Positions 5,728 through 13,220 of a stretch of DNA of 15,106 nt are shown here, piece by piece. The notes under the pieces were generated by a model, which did not search any database, was not told the DNA's origin, and was given only the letters and a program-made list of their open reading frames with translations. How positions within the stretch are numbered: the stretch's first letter is position 1; each line of letters opens with the position of its first letter. Source of the DNA: an uncultured Clostridia bacterium (GTDB taxonomy: Bacteria; Bacillota; Clostridia; TANB77; CAG-508); assembly GCA_948739805.1 (NCBI GenBank), contig CAPYID010000042.1, forward strand, positions 1-15,106. The letters are read 5' to 3'. A program made the translations under genes and the position numbers.

Positions 5728-7005
5728 ATGAAAACATTATTAAAAAATGGAACAGTTATAGACTATGCAAACAACTTAAAAGAAAAAATGGACATATTAA
5801 TAGAAAATGAAAAAATCATAAAAATAGGAAAGGAAATAAGTGAAAAAGCAGAAAAAACTATAGACTGTGCAGGTTTATATATTATGCCAGGAATGATAGA
5901 CATGCACTGTCACTTACGTGAACCAGGATTTGAGCACAAAGAAACAATAGAAACAGGATCAAAAAGTGCAGTAAAAGGTGGATTTACAACAATATGTCCA
6001 ATGCCAAACACAAAACCAACACCAGACAATCCAGAAACAGTAAAATACATATTAGACAAAGCAAAAGAAGTAAACCTTTGCAATATATTACCATATTCAA
6101 GCATCACAAAAGGAGAAAAAGGAGAAGAACCAGTAAACTTCAAGGAAATGTTAGAAGCGGGATGTGTAGCATTCTCAGACGACGGATGCCCAGTATCAAA
6201 TGCAAAAACAATAAGGGAAGCAATGTTAGAAATAAACAAACTAGGTAGCTTCACATCAGAACACTGTGAAGAAAAAACAGTATCAGCAGGAGCAATAAAT
6301 GCAGGAAAAATAGCAGAAAAATTAGGAGTAGAAGGAGTTCTACCAGAAGCAGAAGAGATAATGGCAGCAAGAGACATAGTTATAGCAGAAACAAACAAAA
6401 TACACGCACACATCTGTCATATAAGCACAGAAACATCAGTAAACATGATAAGAGATGCAAAAAAAAGAGGAGTAAACGTAACATGTGAGACATGCCCACA
6501 CTATTATAGTTTCACAGAAGAAGAAGTACTAACATCAGGAGTAAATGCAAAAATGAATCCACCATTAAGAAAAGAAAAAGATAAACTTGCAATAATTAAG
6601 GGGTTAAAAGATGGAACAATAGATGCAATAATAACAGACCATGCACCACATGCAAAAGAGGAAAAAGAAAAAGGACTTGCCAGTGCTCCTAATGGAATAA
6701 TAGGATTTGAAACAGCACTAGCAGCAACAATCACAAATGTAGTTGAACCAGGATACATAGACTACAAAGACATGGTAAGATTAATGTCATATAGACCAGC
6801 AGAGCTCTTAGGGCTAAAAAACAAAGGACAAATAAAAGAAGGGTATACAGCAGACTTAACAATATTTAATCCAAACAAAGAATACATATATACAGAAGAA
6901 AAAATAGCATCAAAATCAAGAAACACACCATGGATAGGCAAGAAACTAAAAGGAGAAATTGAATACACAATAGTCTCAGGAAATGTAGTATATGAAAATA
7001 AATAG
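5728..7005 (+). CDS. pyrC: Dihydroorotase, class I
   Basis: Cyclises carbamoyl aspartate to dihydroorotate, step three of de novo pyrimidine synthesis. 425 residues, the usual length of bacterial class I enzymes. Metal-binding motifs are all present: H60 and H62 in DMHCHLREPG, D152 in FSDDG (the Asp ligand of class I enzymes), H179 in SEHC, H231 in HICHIST, and D304/H305 in TDHAPH. The substrate-binding segment MPNTKPTPD is at 92-100. The start is ATG 5728, after AAAGGA (5710-5715), giving the typical MKTLLKNGTVID opening; the earlier ATG at 5716 almost touches that site. Other pyr genes lie downstream, but a toxin-antitoxin pair separates pyrC from pyrF. The closing TAG is 19 bases before the MNT gene. 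Confidence 0.96.
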   Translation: MKTLLKNGTVIDYANNLKEKMDILIENEKIIKIGKEISEKAEKTIDCAGLYIMPGMIDMHCHLREPGFEHKETIETGSKSAVKGGFTTICPMPNTKPTPDNPETVKYILDKAKEVNLCNILPYSSITKGEKGEEPVNFKEMLEAGCVAFSDDGCPVSNAKTIREAMLEINKLGSFTSEHCEEKTVSAGAINAGKIAEKLGVEGVLPEAEEIMAARDIVIAETNKIHAHICHISTETSVNMIRDAKKRGVNVTCETCPHYYSFTEEEVLTSGVNAKMNPPLRKEKDKLAIIKGLKDGTIDAIITDHAPHAKEEKEKGLASAPNGIIGFETALAATITNVVEPGYIDYKDMVRLMSYRPAELLGLKNKGQIKEGYTADLTIFNPNKEYIYTEEKIASKSRNTPWIGKKLKGEIEYTIVSGNVVYENK

Positions 7006-7024
7006 ATCAATAGAGGGAGGCTTT

Positions 7025-7378
7025 ATGAAGGAAATACCAAACAATGTAAAAAAAAGTATTAATAAATTTATAGTAGAAGTAAATAGTATTTTAGGGAATA
7101 GAATAAAAAGGATAATACTATATGGTTCTTATGCTAGAGGAGATTTTAAAAAAAGCTCAGATATAGATATAATGATTTTGACAGATTTGACAGATAATGA
7201 AATAGTAGAATATAGAGGAAAAATATCAGATATAGCTTACGATATTGAATATGAAAATGAATTTAATATAACTTTATCACCATTAATTAAGAACATAGAT
7301 AAATTTAATTATTGGCTAGAAGCATTACCATTTTATATGAATGTACAAAAAGAAGGAGTGATATTAAGTGAGTACTAA
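7025..7378 (+). CDS. MNT-type nucleotidyltransferase antitoxin (MntA-like)
   Basis: Minimal nucleotidyltransferase, 117 residues. It carries the Pol-beta-type active site GSYARGD (34-40) followed by SDIDIM with metal ligands D46 and D48. In studied HEPN/MNT systems such proteins neutralise the HEPN ribonuclease by attaching AMP groups to it. The third carboxylate often found on a later strand is not evident (EFNITLS at 79-85 has Asn there), so activity is likely but unproven. Start ATG 7025 follows GAGGGAGG (7013-7020); an ATG at 6992 overlaps pyrC and has no such site. The stop overlaps the HEPN gene start by 11 bases, which indicates translational coupling. Asp codons are 8 of 8 GAT, unlike the pyr genes around it, which suggests acquisition. 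No promoter of its own was found; it probably reads from pyrC. Confidence 0.85.
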   Translation: MKEIPNNVKKSINKFIVEVNSILGNRIKRIILYGSYARGDFKKSSDIDIMILTDLTDNEIVEYRGKISDIAYDIEYENEFNITLSPLIKNIDKFNYWLEALPFYMNVQKEGVILSEY

Positions 7379-7763
7379 AATATCTAAGGAACTATCAAAA
7401 CATAGATTAGAACAAGCAATAGAAGATTTAGAGGCGAGTAAAATATTATATACTATGCAATTTTATAAATCAGCTAATAATAGGGCATATTATTCAATAT
7501 TCCATAGCATAAAAGCAGTTTTAGCATTAGAGCCAATAGACTTTAAAAGACATAAAGACGTAACAGCATATTTTAACAAAAATTATGTTCATACAGAGAT
7601 TTTTCCAAAAAAAATCGGACATAAAATAGCAAAGGCTACTATTTTAAGAGAAGATTCTGATTATGATGATGAATTTATTGTGAGATCAGAGGAAACAGAG
7701 GAGCAAATAAATACAGCAGAAGAACTGATAAAGCTTGTAGAAGAATATATAAATAAAAACTAG
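7368..7763 (+). CDS. HEPN-domain ribonuclease toxin (HepT/UPF0332-like)
   Basis: HEPN four-helix protein, 131 residues, the probable toxin partner of the MNT protein. The catalytic Rx6H motif of HEPN RNases is present as R39 to H46 in NNRAYYSIFH, with an early helix (AIEDLEASKILY) and a C-terminal helix from about 105 (SEETEEQINTAEELIKLVEEYI). Both ends match UPF0332 members. The start is GTG 7368, nine bases after GGAG (7355-7358), overlapping the MNT stop. The order antitoxin-then-toxin with overlap fits a type VII toxin-antitoxin pair. Its targets (tRNA or mRNA) are not visible from sequence. A clear terminator follows, so the pair closes the pyrC transcript. Confidence 0.83.
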   Translation: MSTKISKELSKHRLEQAIEDLEASKILYTMQFYKSANNRAYYSIFHSIKAVLALEPIDFKRHKDVTAYFNKNYVHTEIFPKKIGHKIAKATILREDSDYDDEFIVRSEETEEQINTAEELIKLVEEYINKN

Positions 7764-7769
7764 TAAATA

Positions 7770-7797
7770 AAGAACACCCCAAAAAGGTGTTCTTTTT
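7770..7797 (+). terminator. Intrinsic terminator after the HEPN gene
   Basis: AAGAACACC (7770-7778) pairs perfectly with GGTGTTCTT (7786-7794) around a 7-base loop, followed by TTT. It separates pyrC-MNT-HEPN from pyrF. Confidence 0.85.
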
Positions 7798-7821
7798 ATA
7801 GAAAAAACTTTATAAAAGCTA

Positions 7822-7850
7822 TTGAAAAAAAATGAAAAAAGTGATAAAAT
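7822..7850 (+). promoter_or_regulatory. Sigma-A promoter of pyrF
   Basis: TTGAAA (7822-7827), 17-base spacer, TAAAAT (7845-7850) with TGA just upstream (extended -10). Start near 7857 gives a leader of only about 28 bases, too short for an attenuator. Confidence 0.75.
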
Positions 7851-7884
7851 AGTAAAAATTTGCGAAAAAAGGAAAGGAAAGTAG

Positions 7885-8820
7885 ATGGAGATGAAAAATG
7901 CTATTGATGAACTAATAAACAAAATAGGGCAAAAAAATAACCCAACTGTAATAGGATTAGACCCTAGATATGACATATTACCAGAAAACATAAAAAAGAA
8001 ATATGCACAAACAGTTGAGGGAGCATGCAAGGGATTCTTAGAATTCAATAAAACATTAATTGATACTACATATGATATAATTCCAGCAGTAAAACCACAA
8101 ATTGCATTTTATGAAATGTTTGGAATAGAAGGAATGAAAGTATTTGATGAAACATGTAAATACGCAAAATCAAAAGGAATGATAGTAATTGCAGACATGA
8201 AAAGAGGAGACATAGGAACTACAGCGCAAGCATACTCAAATGCAGCAATAGGAAGAACACCAATAGGAGAAATAAATCATAGTATTTTTGACGTTGAATT
8301 TGTAACAGTAAATCCATACTTAGGAACAGATGGTGTAAAGCCATTTATTGATGATTGTGAAAAATACGGAAAAGGAATATTCGTATTAGTAAAAACATCT
8401 AATAAATCATCAGGAGAAATACAAGACATAAAAACAGAAGACGGAGAAGAATTATATAAAAAAGTTGCAAAACTAGTAAATGAATGGGGCAAAAACTTAG
8501 TTGGAGAACATGGATACAGTAGTATATCAGCAGTAGTAGGAGCTACATATCCAAAACAACTTAAAGAACTAAGACAAATAATGCCACATTCATATTTTTT
8601 AATACCAGGATATGGAGCACAAGGAGGAAAAGCAGAAGACATAGCACTAGGATTTGATGAAAAAGGGCTAGGAGGAATAATAAATGCATCAAGAAGTCTA
8701 ATGTGTGCTTACAAATCAGAAAAATGGAAAGACAAATATACAGAAGAACAATATGCAGAAGCAACTAGGGCAGAGGCTATACGTATGAGAGACGAACTAA
8801 ACAATGCGATTACAAAATAA
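7885..8820 (+). CDS. pyrF: Orotidine 5'-phosphate decarboxylase, long (type 2) form
   Basis: Decarboxylates OMP to UMP, the last step of UMP synthesis. 311 residues, matching the type 2 subfamily rather than the roughly 230-residue Bacillus form. Visible active-site parts are D26 in IGLDPR, K70 in VKPQIAFYE and the hallmark DMKRGDIGTT with D104, K106, D109 and T112. The phosphate-binding end includes IPGYGAQGG and the later Asn-Ala-Ser-Arg of GGIINASRSL. The ATG at 7885 lies 7 bases after the GGAAAGG site (7871-7877). It has its own promoter and no linkage to the preceding toxin-antitoxin pair, and ends inside the 99-bp palindromic element. Confidence 0.95.
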   Translation: MEMKNAIDELINKIGQKNNPTVIGLDPRYDILPENIKKKYAQTVEGACKGFLEFNKTLIDTTYDIIPAVKPQIAFYEMFGIEGMKVFDETCKYAKSKGMIVIADMKRGDIGTTAQAYSNAAIGRTPIGEINHSIFDVEFVTVNPYLGTDGVKPFIDDCEKYGKGIFVLVKTSNKSSGEIQDIKTEDGEELYKKVAKLVNEWGKNLVGEHGYSSISAVVGATYPKQLKELRQIMPHSYFLIPGYGAQGGKAEDIALGFDEKGLGGIINASRSLMCAYKSEKWKDKYTEEQYAEATRAEAIRMRDELNNAITK

Positions 8821-8917
8821 TTGCCCTCTGACGTTGTTATTCTTCGAAAGAAAATCCTCAACGTGCATAAGCACGCCTCCGGTATTTCTTTCTCGAATGC
8901 CTAGTCAGAGAACAATT
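8819..8917. repeat. 99-bp palindromic element between pyrF and pyrK (MITE- or REP-like)
   Basis: Ends are 14-base inverted repeats with two mismatches: AATTGCCCTCTGAC (8819-8832) against 8904-8917. Inside, ATTC (8839-8842) pairs with GAAT (8895-8898), GAAAGAAA (8846-8853) with TTTCTTTC (8885-8892), CC (8856-8857) with GG (8881-8882), and CGTGC (8862-8866) with GCACG (8871-8875) around an ATAA loop. The whole can fold into one long hairpin. It is richer in G and C than its surroundings, starts at the pyrF stop codon and has no T-run. A non-autonomous mobile element or a bacterial interspersed palindrome is likely; it may also affect pyrF-to-pyrKD read-through. Confidence 0.65.
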
Positions 8918-8952
8918 CTTTTGCAATCATTAAAATAAAAGGAGGAAAAAAC

Positions 8953-9738
8953 ATGCCATACAATCAAAAATGCAAAATAATAAAAAAAGAATTCTTAAAA
9001 GAAGACATATGTAAAATGGTAATATCATCATCAGAAATGGCAAAAGAAGCAAAGCCAGGGCAATTCTTAGAAATAAGAGTAGTAGACGACATAGAACCAT
9101 TACTAAGGAGACCAATAAGTATATACAATGCAGATGAAAATAAAGGAGAAATAGAATTCATATTTCAGCTAAAAGGAAAAGGGACAAACTTATTAGCAAA
9201 AAGAAACGAAGGGGAACTATTAGACGTAATGGGACCTATAGGATATGGAACATTTAAATTTGATGGATACAAAAACATATCAATAATAGGAGGGGGAATA
9301 GGAATATTCCCACTACAAGAATTATCAAAAAGAGCAAAAGAAGCAGGAATCAATTCAAAAATATATATAGGATTCAGAAACAAAGACTTAATAATACTAG
9401 AAGAAGAATTCAAAAAAGTATGTAATGAACTAATACTAACAACAGACGATGGAACAAATGGAAAAGAAGGCTATGCAATAAACTACTTAAAAGAAGACAT
9501 AAAGAAAAGCAAACCAGACTGTATATATGCATGTGGACCACTACCAATGTTAAAAGCAATACAAAGCTTAGCAAAACAAGAAAATATAGAATGTCAAATC
9601 TCACTAGAAGAAAGAATGGCATGTGGAATGGGAGTATGTCTAGGATGTGCAGTAAAATATGTAGGAGAAGACAAAGTAAACTATAAACACGTATGCAAAA
9701 ACGGACCAGTATTTAAAGCTACAGACGTAGAAATTTAG
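8953..9738 (+). CDS. pyrK: Dihydroorotate dehydrogenase B electron-transfer subunit
   Basis: FAD and 2Fe-2S subunit that passes electrons from PyrD to NAD+. 261 residues. The FAD-binding Arg-Pro motif is LLRRPISIY (50-58), the nucleotide-binding glycine loop IIGGGIGIFP (111-120), and the pyridine-nucleotide end includes YACGPLPML (192-200). Four iron-sulfur Cys are present at C224, C229, C232 and C248 (ACGMGVCLGC ... HVCKNGP). The ATG at 8953 follows AAGGAGG (8939-8945). The gap to pyrD is 13 bases, so both subunits are made from one message. Presence of PyrK shows the NAD-linked type 1B enzyme, normal for Clostridia. Confidence 0.95.
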   Translation: MPYNQKCKIIKKEFLKEDICKMVISSSEMAKEAKPGQFLEIRVVDDIEPLLRRPISIYNADENKGEIEFIFQLKGKGTNLLAKRNEGELLDVMGPIGYGTFKFDGYKNISIIGGGIGIFPLQELSKRAKEAGINSKIYIGFRNKDLIILEEEFKKVCNELILTTDDGTNGKEGYAINYLKEDIKKSKPDCIYACGPLPMLKAIQSLAKQENIECQISLEERMACGMGVCLGCAVKYVGEDKVNYKHVCKNGPVFKATDVEI

Positions 9739-9751
9739 AAAGGAGCAAAGC

Positions 9752-10663
9752 ATGAATACAGAAATCAATTTTTGTGGAATGAAAATGAAAAATCCAGTAA
9801 CAGTAGCATCAGGAACATTCGGATATGGAAGAGAAATTTCAGAATACATAGACTTAAACAAACTAGGAGGAATATGTACAAAAGGAACATCATTAAAAAT
9901 AAAAGATGGTAATAAGCCCCCAAGAGTATGTGAAACAGCAAGTGGAATGTTAAACTCAATAGGTTTACAAAATCCAGGAATAGAATACTTTATGAAATAT
10001 GACTTACCATGGCTCAGAAAATTCGACACAAATATAATAGTAAACGCTTGCGGGAATTCGATAGAAGAATATGTAGAACTAGCAAAAGTATTAAATACTT
10101 TAGACATAGACGCAGTAGAACTAAACCTATCATGTCCAAATGTAAAAGCAGGGTGTATGGCATTTGGAACTACATATGAAGGAGTAAAAGAAGTAACAAC
10201 ACAAGTAAGAAAAGCATTAACAAATAAACCATTAATAGTAAAATTAACACCAAATGTAACAGACATCACACAACCAGCAAAAGGAGCAGAAGATGCAGGA
10301 GCAGATGGAGTATCACTAATAAACACACTATTAGGAATGAAAATAGACATAGAAAAAAGAAAACCAGTGCTAGCAAACAACACAGGAGGGCTTTCAGGAC
10401 CAGCAATAATGCCAGTAGCAGTAAGAATGGTATATCAAGTATCACAAGCAGTTAATATTCCAATATTAGGATTAGGAGGAATTACAACAGGAGAAGATGT
10501 AATAGAATTCATGTTAGCAGGAGCAACAGCGATATCAATAGGAACAGGAAACTTTATAGCACCAGACATATCAATAAAAGCAATAGAAGGAATAGAAAAC
10601 TACATGAAAAAGCATAACATTGAAAACCTAAAAGACATAATAGGAAAAGTACAAATGAACTAA
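9752..10663 (+). CDS. pyrD: Dihydroorotate dehydrogenase, type 1B catalytic subunit
   Basis: FMN enzyme oxidising dihydroorotate to orotate, working as PyrD2PyrK2 with the preceding gene. 303 residues, standard length. The class 1 catalytic base is C128 in NLSCPNV (class 2 has Ser). K44 in CTKGTS and the NSIGLQNPG loop (68-76) are FMN/substrate contacts; VKLTPN and the C-terminal GLGGITTGED and GATAISIGTGN bind FMN and its phosphate. The ATG at 9752 sits behind AAAGGAG (9739-9745). Asp codons are mostly GAC (about 9 of 13), a reference for host-like codon use. A terminator follows. pyrE is not downstream; the next gene is a restriction system. Confidence 0.96.
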   Translation: MNTEINFCGMKMKNPVTVASGTFGYGREISEYIDLNKLGGICTKGTSLKIKDGNKPPRVCETASGMLNSIGLQNPGIEYFMKYDLPWLRKFDTNIIVNACGNSIEEYVELAKVLNTLDIDAVELNLSCPNVKAGCMAFGTTYEGVKEVTTQVRKALTNKPLIVKLTPNVTDITQPAKGAEDAGADGVSLINTLLGMKIDIEKRKPVLANNTGGLSGPAIMPVAVRMVYQVSQAVNIPILGLGGITTGEDVIEFMLAGATAISIGTGNFIAPDISIKAIEGIENYMKKHNIENLKDIIGKVQMN

Positions 10664-10670
10664 AAATAAG

Positions 10671-10721
10671 AAAAAAAACAGGTTTAGCTAATCAAGAAAA
10701 AATTTAATAACCTGTTTTTTT
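10671..10721 (+). terminator. Intrinsic terminator after pyrD
   Basis: AAAAAACAGGTT (10673-10684) pairs with AACCTGTTTTTT (10709-10720) over 12 bp, with a 24-base loop and the T-run built into the stem. The AT-rich outer part and large loop may make it leaky. Only 20 bases separate it from the mcrB start and no good promoter lies there. Confidence 0.75.
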
Positions 10722-10741
10722 ATATATAGGAGGAAATAATA

Positions 10742-13216
10742 ATGGAAGAATTTACATGGGTCAATACATATAATAAAATTGCACACAAATTATTAGAATA
10801 CAAAAATGATTCAAAAGCCTTAGCAACATTAATGTATGAAATTTTAGAAGAAACAGGACTAATGAATTCAGAAGAAAAAGGTTCAAACTTAGATCATAAT
10901 GGTGAAAACAGATGCAGATATGATGAGATTGACCCAATATCATTTATGAATAGGTTTGAGATGTATTCGGACAGCAATAGAATAAAATTAATAGAAAAAT
11001 TTAAAGAAAAAACGGGGCTAAAAATAGAAGTTCCAAAAGACTTTAATGGAATACCATCTACAAATCCGCAAATGTCATGTGTTATAAGATTTAAATATGA
11101 AAGAGAACAAGAAGATATACAAAACATATGGAAACTATTTGAAATAGCATTAGACGGAAACTTAGAAAATATGGAAGAAAGAAATGAATTTGTAAAATAT
11201 TATGATAAAGTAATATCAAAACCATGTGCAAAATTTAATATATCAATTGGATTATTTAAAATAAGACCAAATACATTTTTAAACCTAGATAAAACAAACA
11301 GAAAATTTATCGAAAGAGAAATAGGACACAAAATAGTAAAATGCCCAAATGGAACAGAATATTTAGAAATTATAAAAAAAGTAAAACAATATATAAAAGA
11401 AAGCAATGAATATTCTACATTATTAGAATTCTCATATGAAGCATGGAAAAACAGACAAGAAACGCAAACCAAGTATTGGTTATACTCTCCAGGACAAAAT
11501 GCCTCATTCTGGGAAGAATGTTATAAAGATGAAATTATGTTATTAGGCTGGGATGAACTAGGAGACTATGGTAAATATCAAAATAGAAAAGAAATAACAG
11601 AAGGGCTAAGAGCAAACCAAGTAGGTGACAACCCTACAAATACAAGTTTAGGCATATGGAACTTTAAAAATGAAATGAATGATGGAGATATAATCTTTGC
11701 AAAAAAAGGTCAAACGCAAATTGTAGGATATGGTATAGTAGTATCAGACTATTATTATGATGACAAAAGAAAAATATTAAAAAATGCAAGAATGGTAGAA
11801 TGGAAAAAAAGAGGAAACTGGGACATTACGCAAGAAAATAAACTTTGGAAATTTCCAGAAAAAACGCTTACTGATATTACTTCATACAAAAAAGACATAG
11901 CAAGGATAATGAAATTAATAAATGAGAACATACCAGAACAAAATAAAAATTATTACTGGCTAAATGCAAGTCCAGAAACTTGGAGTTTTTCGGAAATAAA
12001 AGTAGGAGAATTAGTAAATTATACAGCAATAAATGAAGCAGGTAATAAAAGAAAAATTTATAGAAACTTTTTAGAAGCTAAAAAAGGGGATTTAGTCATT
12101 GCATATGAATCAAGACCAACTAAAAAAATAGTAGGTTTATGTGAAGTGCAAAAAGAATTAGACAATGAAGAAATTGAATTTAAAAAAACTGAAGACTTAA
12201 TAAATCCTATCGATTATGAAGAAATAAAATCAATAAAAGAGCTACAAAACATGGAATGCTTAAAAATTCCACGTGGCTCATTATTTAAACTAACAGAAGA
12301 CGAATACAATATCATATTAGACTTAATAAGAGAAAGCAATCCAATACAAGAAAATACAAAAGGGAATGAAGAAAAATATAGCAAAAAAGAATTTTTAGAA
12401 GATGTATATATAGAAGAACCTCAATATGAAGAATTAAAAGAACTATTAATAAGGAAGAAAAACATAATACTACAAGGAGCACCAGGAGTTGGAAAAACAT
12501 TTATAGCAAAAAAACTAGCATACTCTATAATAGGAAACAAAGATGAAAACAAGATAAAATTAATACAATTTCACCAAAGTTACTCATATGATGACTTTAT
12601 AGAAGGGTGGAAACCATCAGAAAAAAGTTTTACAATAGAAGAAGGAATATTTTTTACATTTTGTAAAAAGGCAAGAAACGATGCTAACAGCAAATACTTT
12701 TTAATAATAGATGAAATAAACAGAGGAAACTTAAACAAAATATTTGGAGAACTCTTAATGTTAATCGAAAATGACAAAAGGCAGGAAAAAGCCACTTTAC
12801 TATACTCAAAGAAACCATTTTCAGTTCCAGAAAACTTATATATAATAGGAACAATGAACACGACAGACAGAAGTCTAACAGCAATAGATCATGCTTTAAA
12901 AAGGAGATTTTCAATATATAAAATGTATCCAGCATTTGAAAATAAAAACTTTAAACAATATCAAGAAAGTTTCAAAAGTGAATATTTAAACGAAACCATA
13001 GAAAAAATAAAAGAACTAAATGAAAAAATACAAAAAGACATATCGTTAGGGAAAGGGTATGAAATCAGCCATAGTTATTTTTGCAACCTAAAAACAGGAG
13101 ACAAAAAAGAAATAGAACTAATCATAAAATATGACATCATACCAATACTAGAAGAATATTGGTTTGACAACACAGAGGAAATTGAAAAATGGAAAAATAA
13201 ATTACTAGGAGAATAG
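10742..13216 (+). CDS. mcrB: McrB-like AAA+ restriction GTPase with two EVE-type reader domains
   Basis: Recognition and motor subunit of a McrBC type IV restriction system, which attacks DNA with modified bases. 824 residues. Residues 1-240 are an N-terminal region I recognise only as common in such ATPases. Two tandem PUA/EVE-like domains follow: about 244-395 (KYWLYSPG, GDIIFAKKGQTQIVGYGIV) and 403-530 (YYWLNASPETW, GDLVIAYES, IVGLCEV); the repeated plan is visible by eye. The motor domain has Walker A GAPGVGKT (579-586), Walker B LIIDEINRG (654-662), the McrB hallmark MNTTDRS (705-711) and Arg residues in ALKRRF (718-723). The ATG at 10742 follows AGGAGG (10728-10733). mcrC starts 4 bases after the stop. 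No frameshift or break is seen. Confidence 0.92.
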   Translation: MEEFTWVNTYNKIAHKLLEYKNDSKALATLMYEILEETGLMNSEEKGSNLDHNGENRCRYDEIDPISFMNRFEMYSDSNRIKLIEKFKEKTGLKIEVPKDFNGIPSTNPQMSCVIRFKYEREQEDIQNIWKLFEIALDGNLENMEERNEFVKYYDKVISKPCAKFNISIGLFKIRPNTFLNLDKTNRKFIEREIGHKIVKCPNGTEYLEIIKKVKQYIKESNEYSTLLEFSYEAWKNRQETQTKYWLYSPGQNASFWEECYKDEIMLLGWDELGDYGKYQNRKEITEGLRANQVGDNPTNTSLGIWNFKNEMNDGDIIFAKKGQTQIVGYGIVVSDYYYDDKRKILKNARMVEWKKRGNWDITQENKLWKFPEKTLTDITSYKKDIARIMKLINENIPEQNKNYYWLNASPETWSFSEIKVGELVNYTAINEAGNKRKIYRNFLEAKKGDLVIAYESRPTKKIVGLCEVQKELDNEEIEFKKTEDLINPIDYEEIKSIKELQNMECLKIPRGSLFKLTEDEYNIILDLIRESNPIQENTKGNEEKYSKKEFLEDVYIEEPQYEELKELLIRKKNIILQGAPGVGKTFIAKKLAYSIIGNKDENKIKLIQFHQSYSYDDFIEGWKPSEKSFTIEEGIFFTFCKKARNDANSKYFLIIDEINRGNLNKIFGELLMLIENDKRQEKATLLYSKKPFSVPENLYIIGTMNTTDRSLTAIDHALKRRFSIYKMYPAFENKNFKQYQESFKSEYLNETIEKIKELNEKIQKDISLGKGYEISHSYFCNLKTGDKKEIELIIKYDIIPILEEYWFDNTEEIEKWKNKLLGE

Positions 13217-13220
13217 GTAT

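Noticed and set aside
5994..6248. 84-codon plus-strand frame inside pyrC
   Set aside because: It reads Lys/Arg/Gln-rich sequence from a second frame of pyrC, with no credible start site.
9640..10383. 247-codon minus-strand frame opposite pyrK and pyrD
   Set aside because: It covers the ends of two unmistakable enzyme genes and has low-complexity Phe/Ser composition; a shadow.
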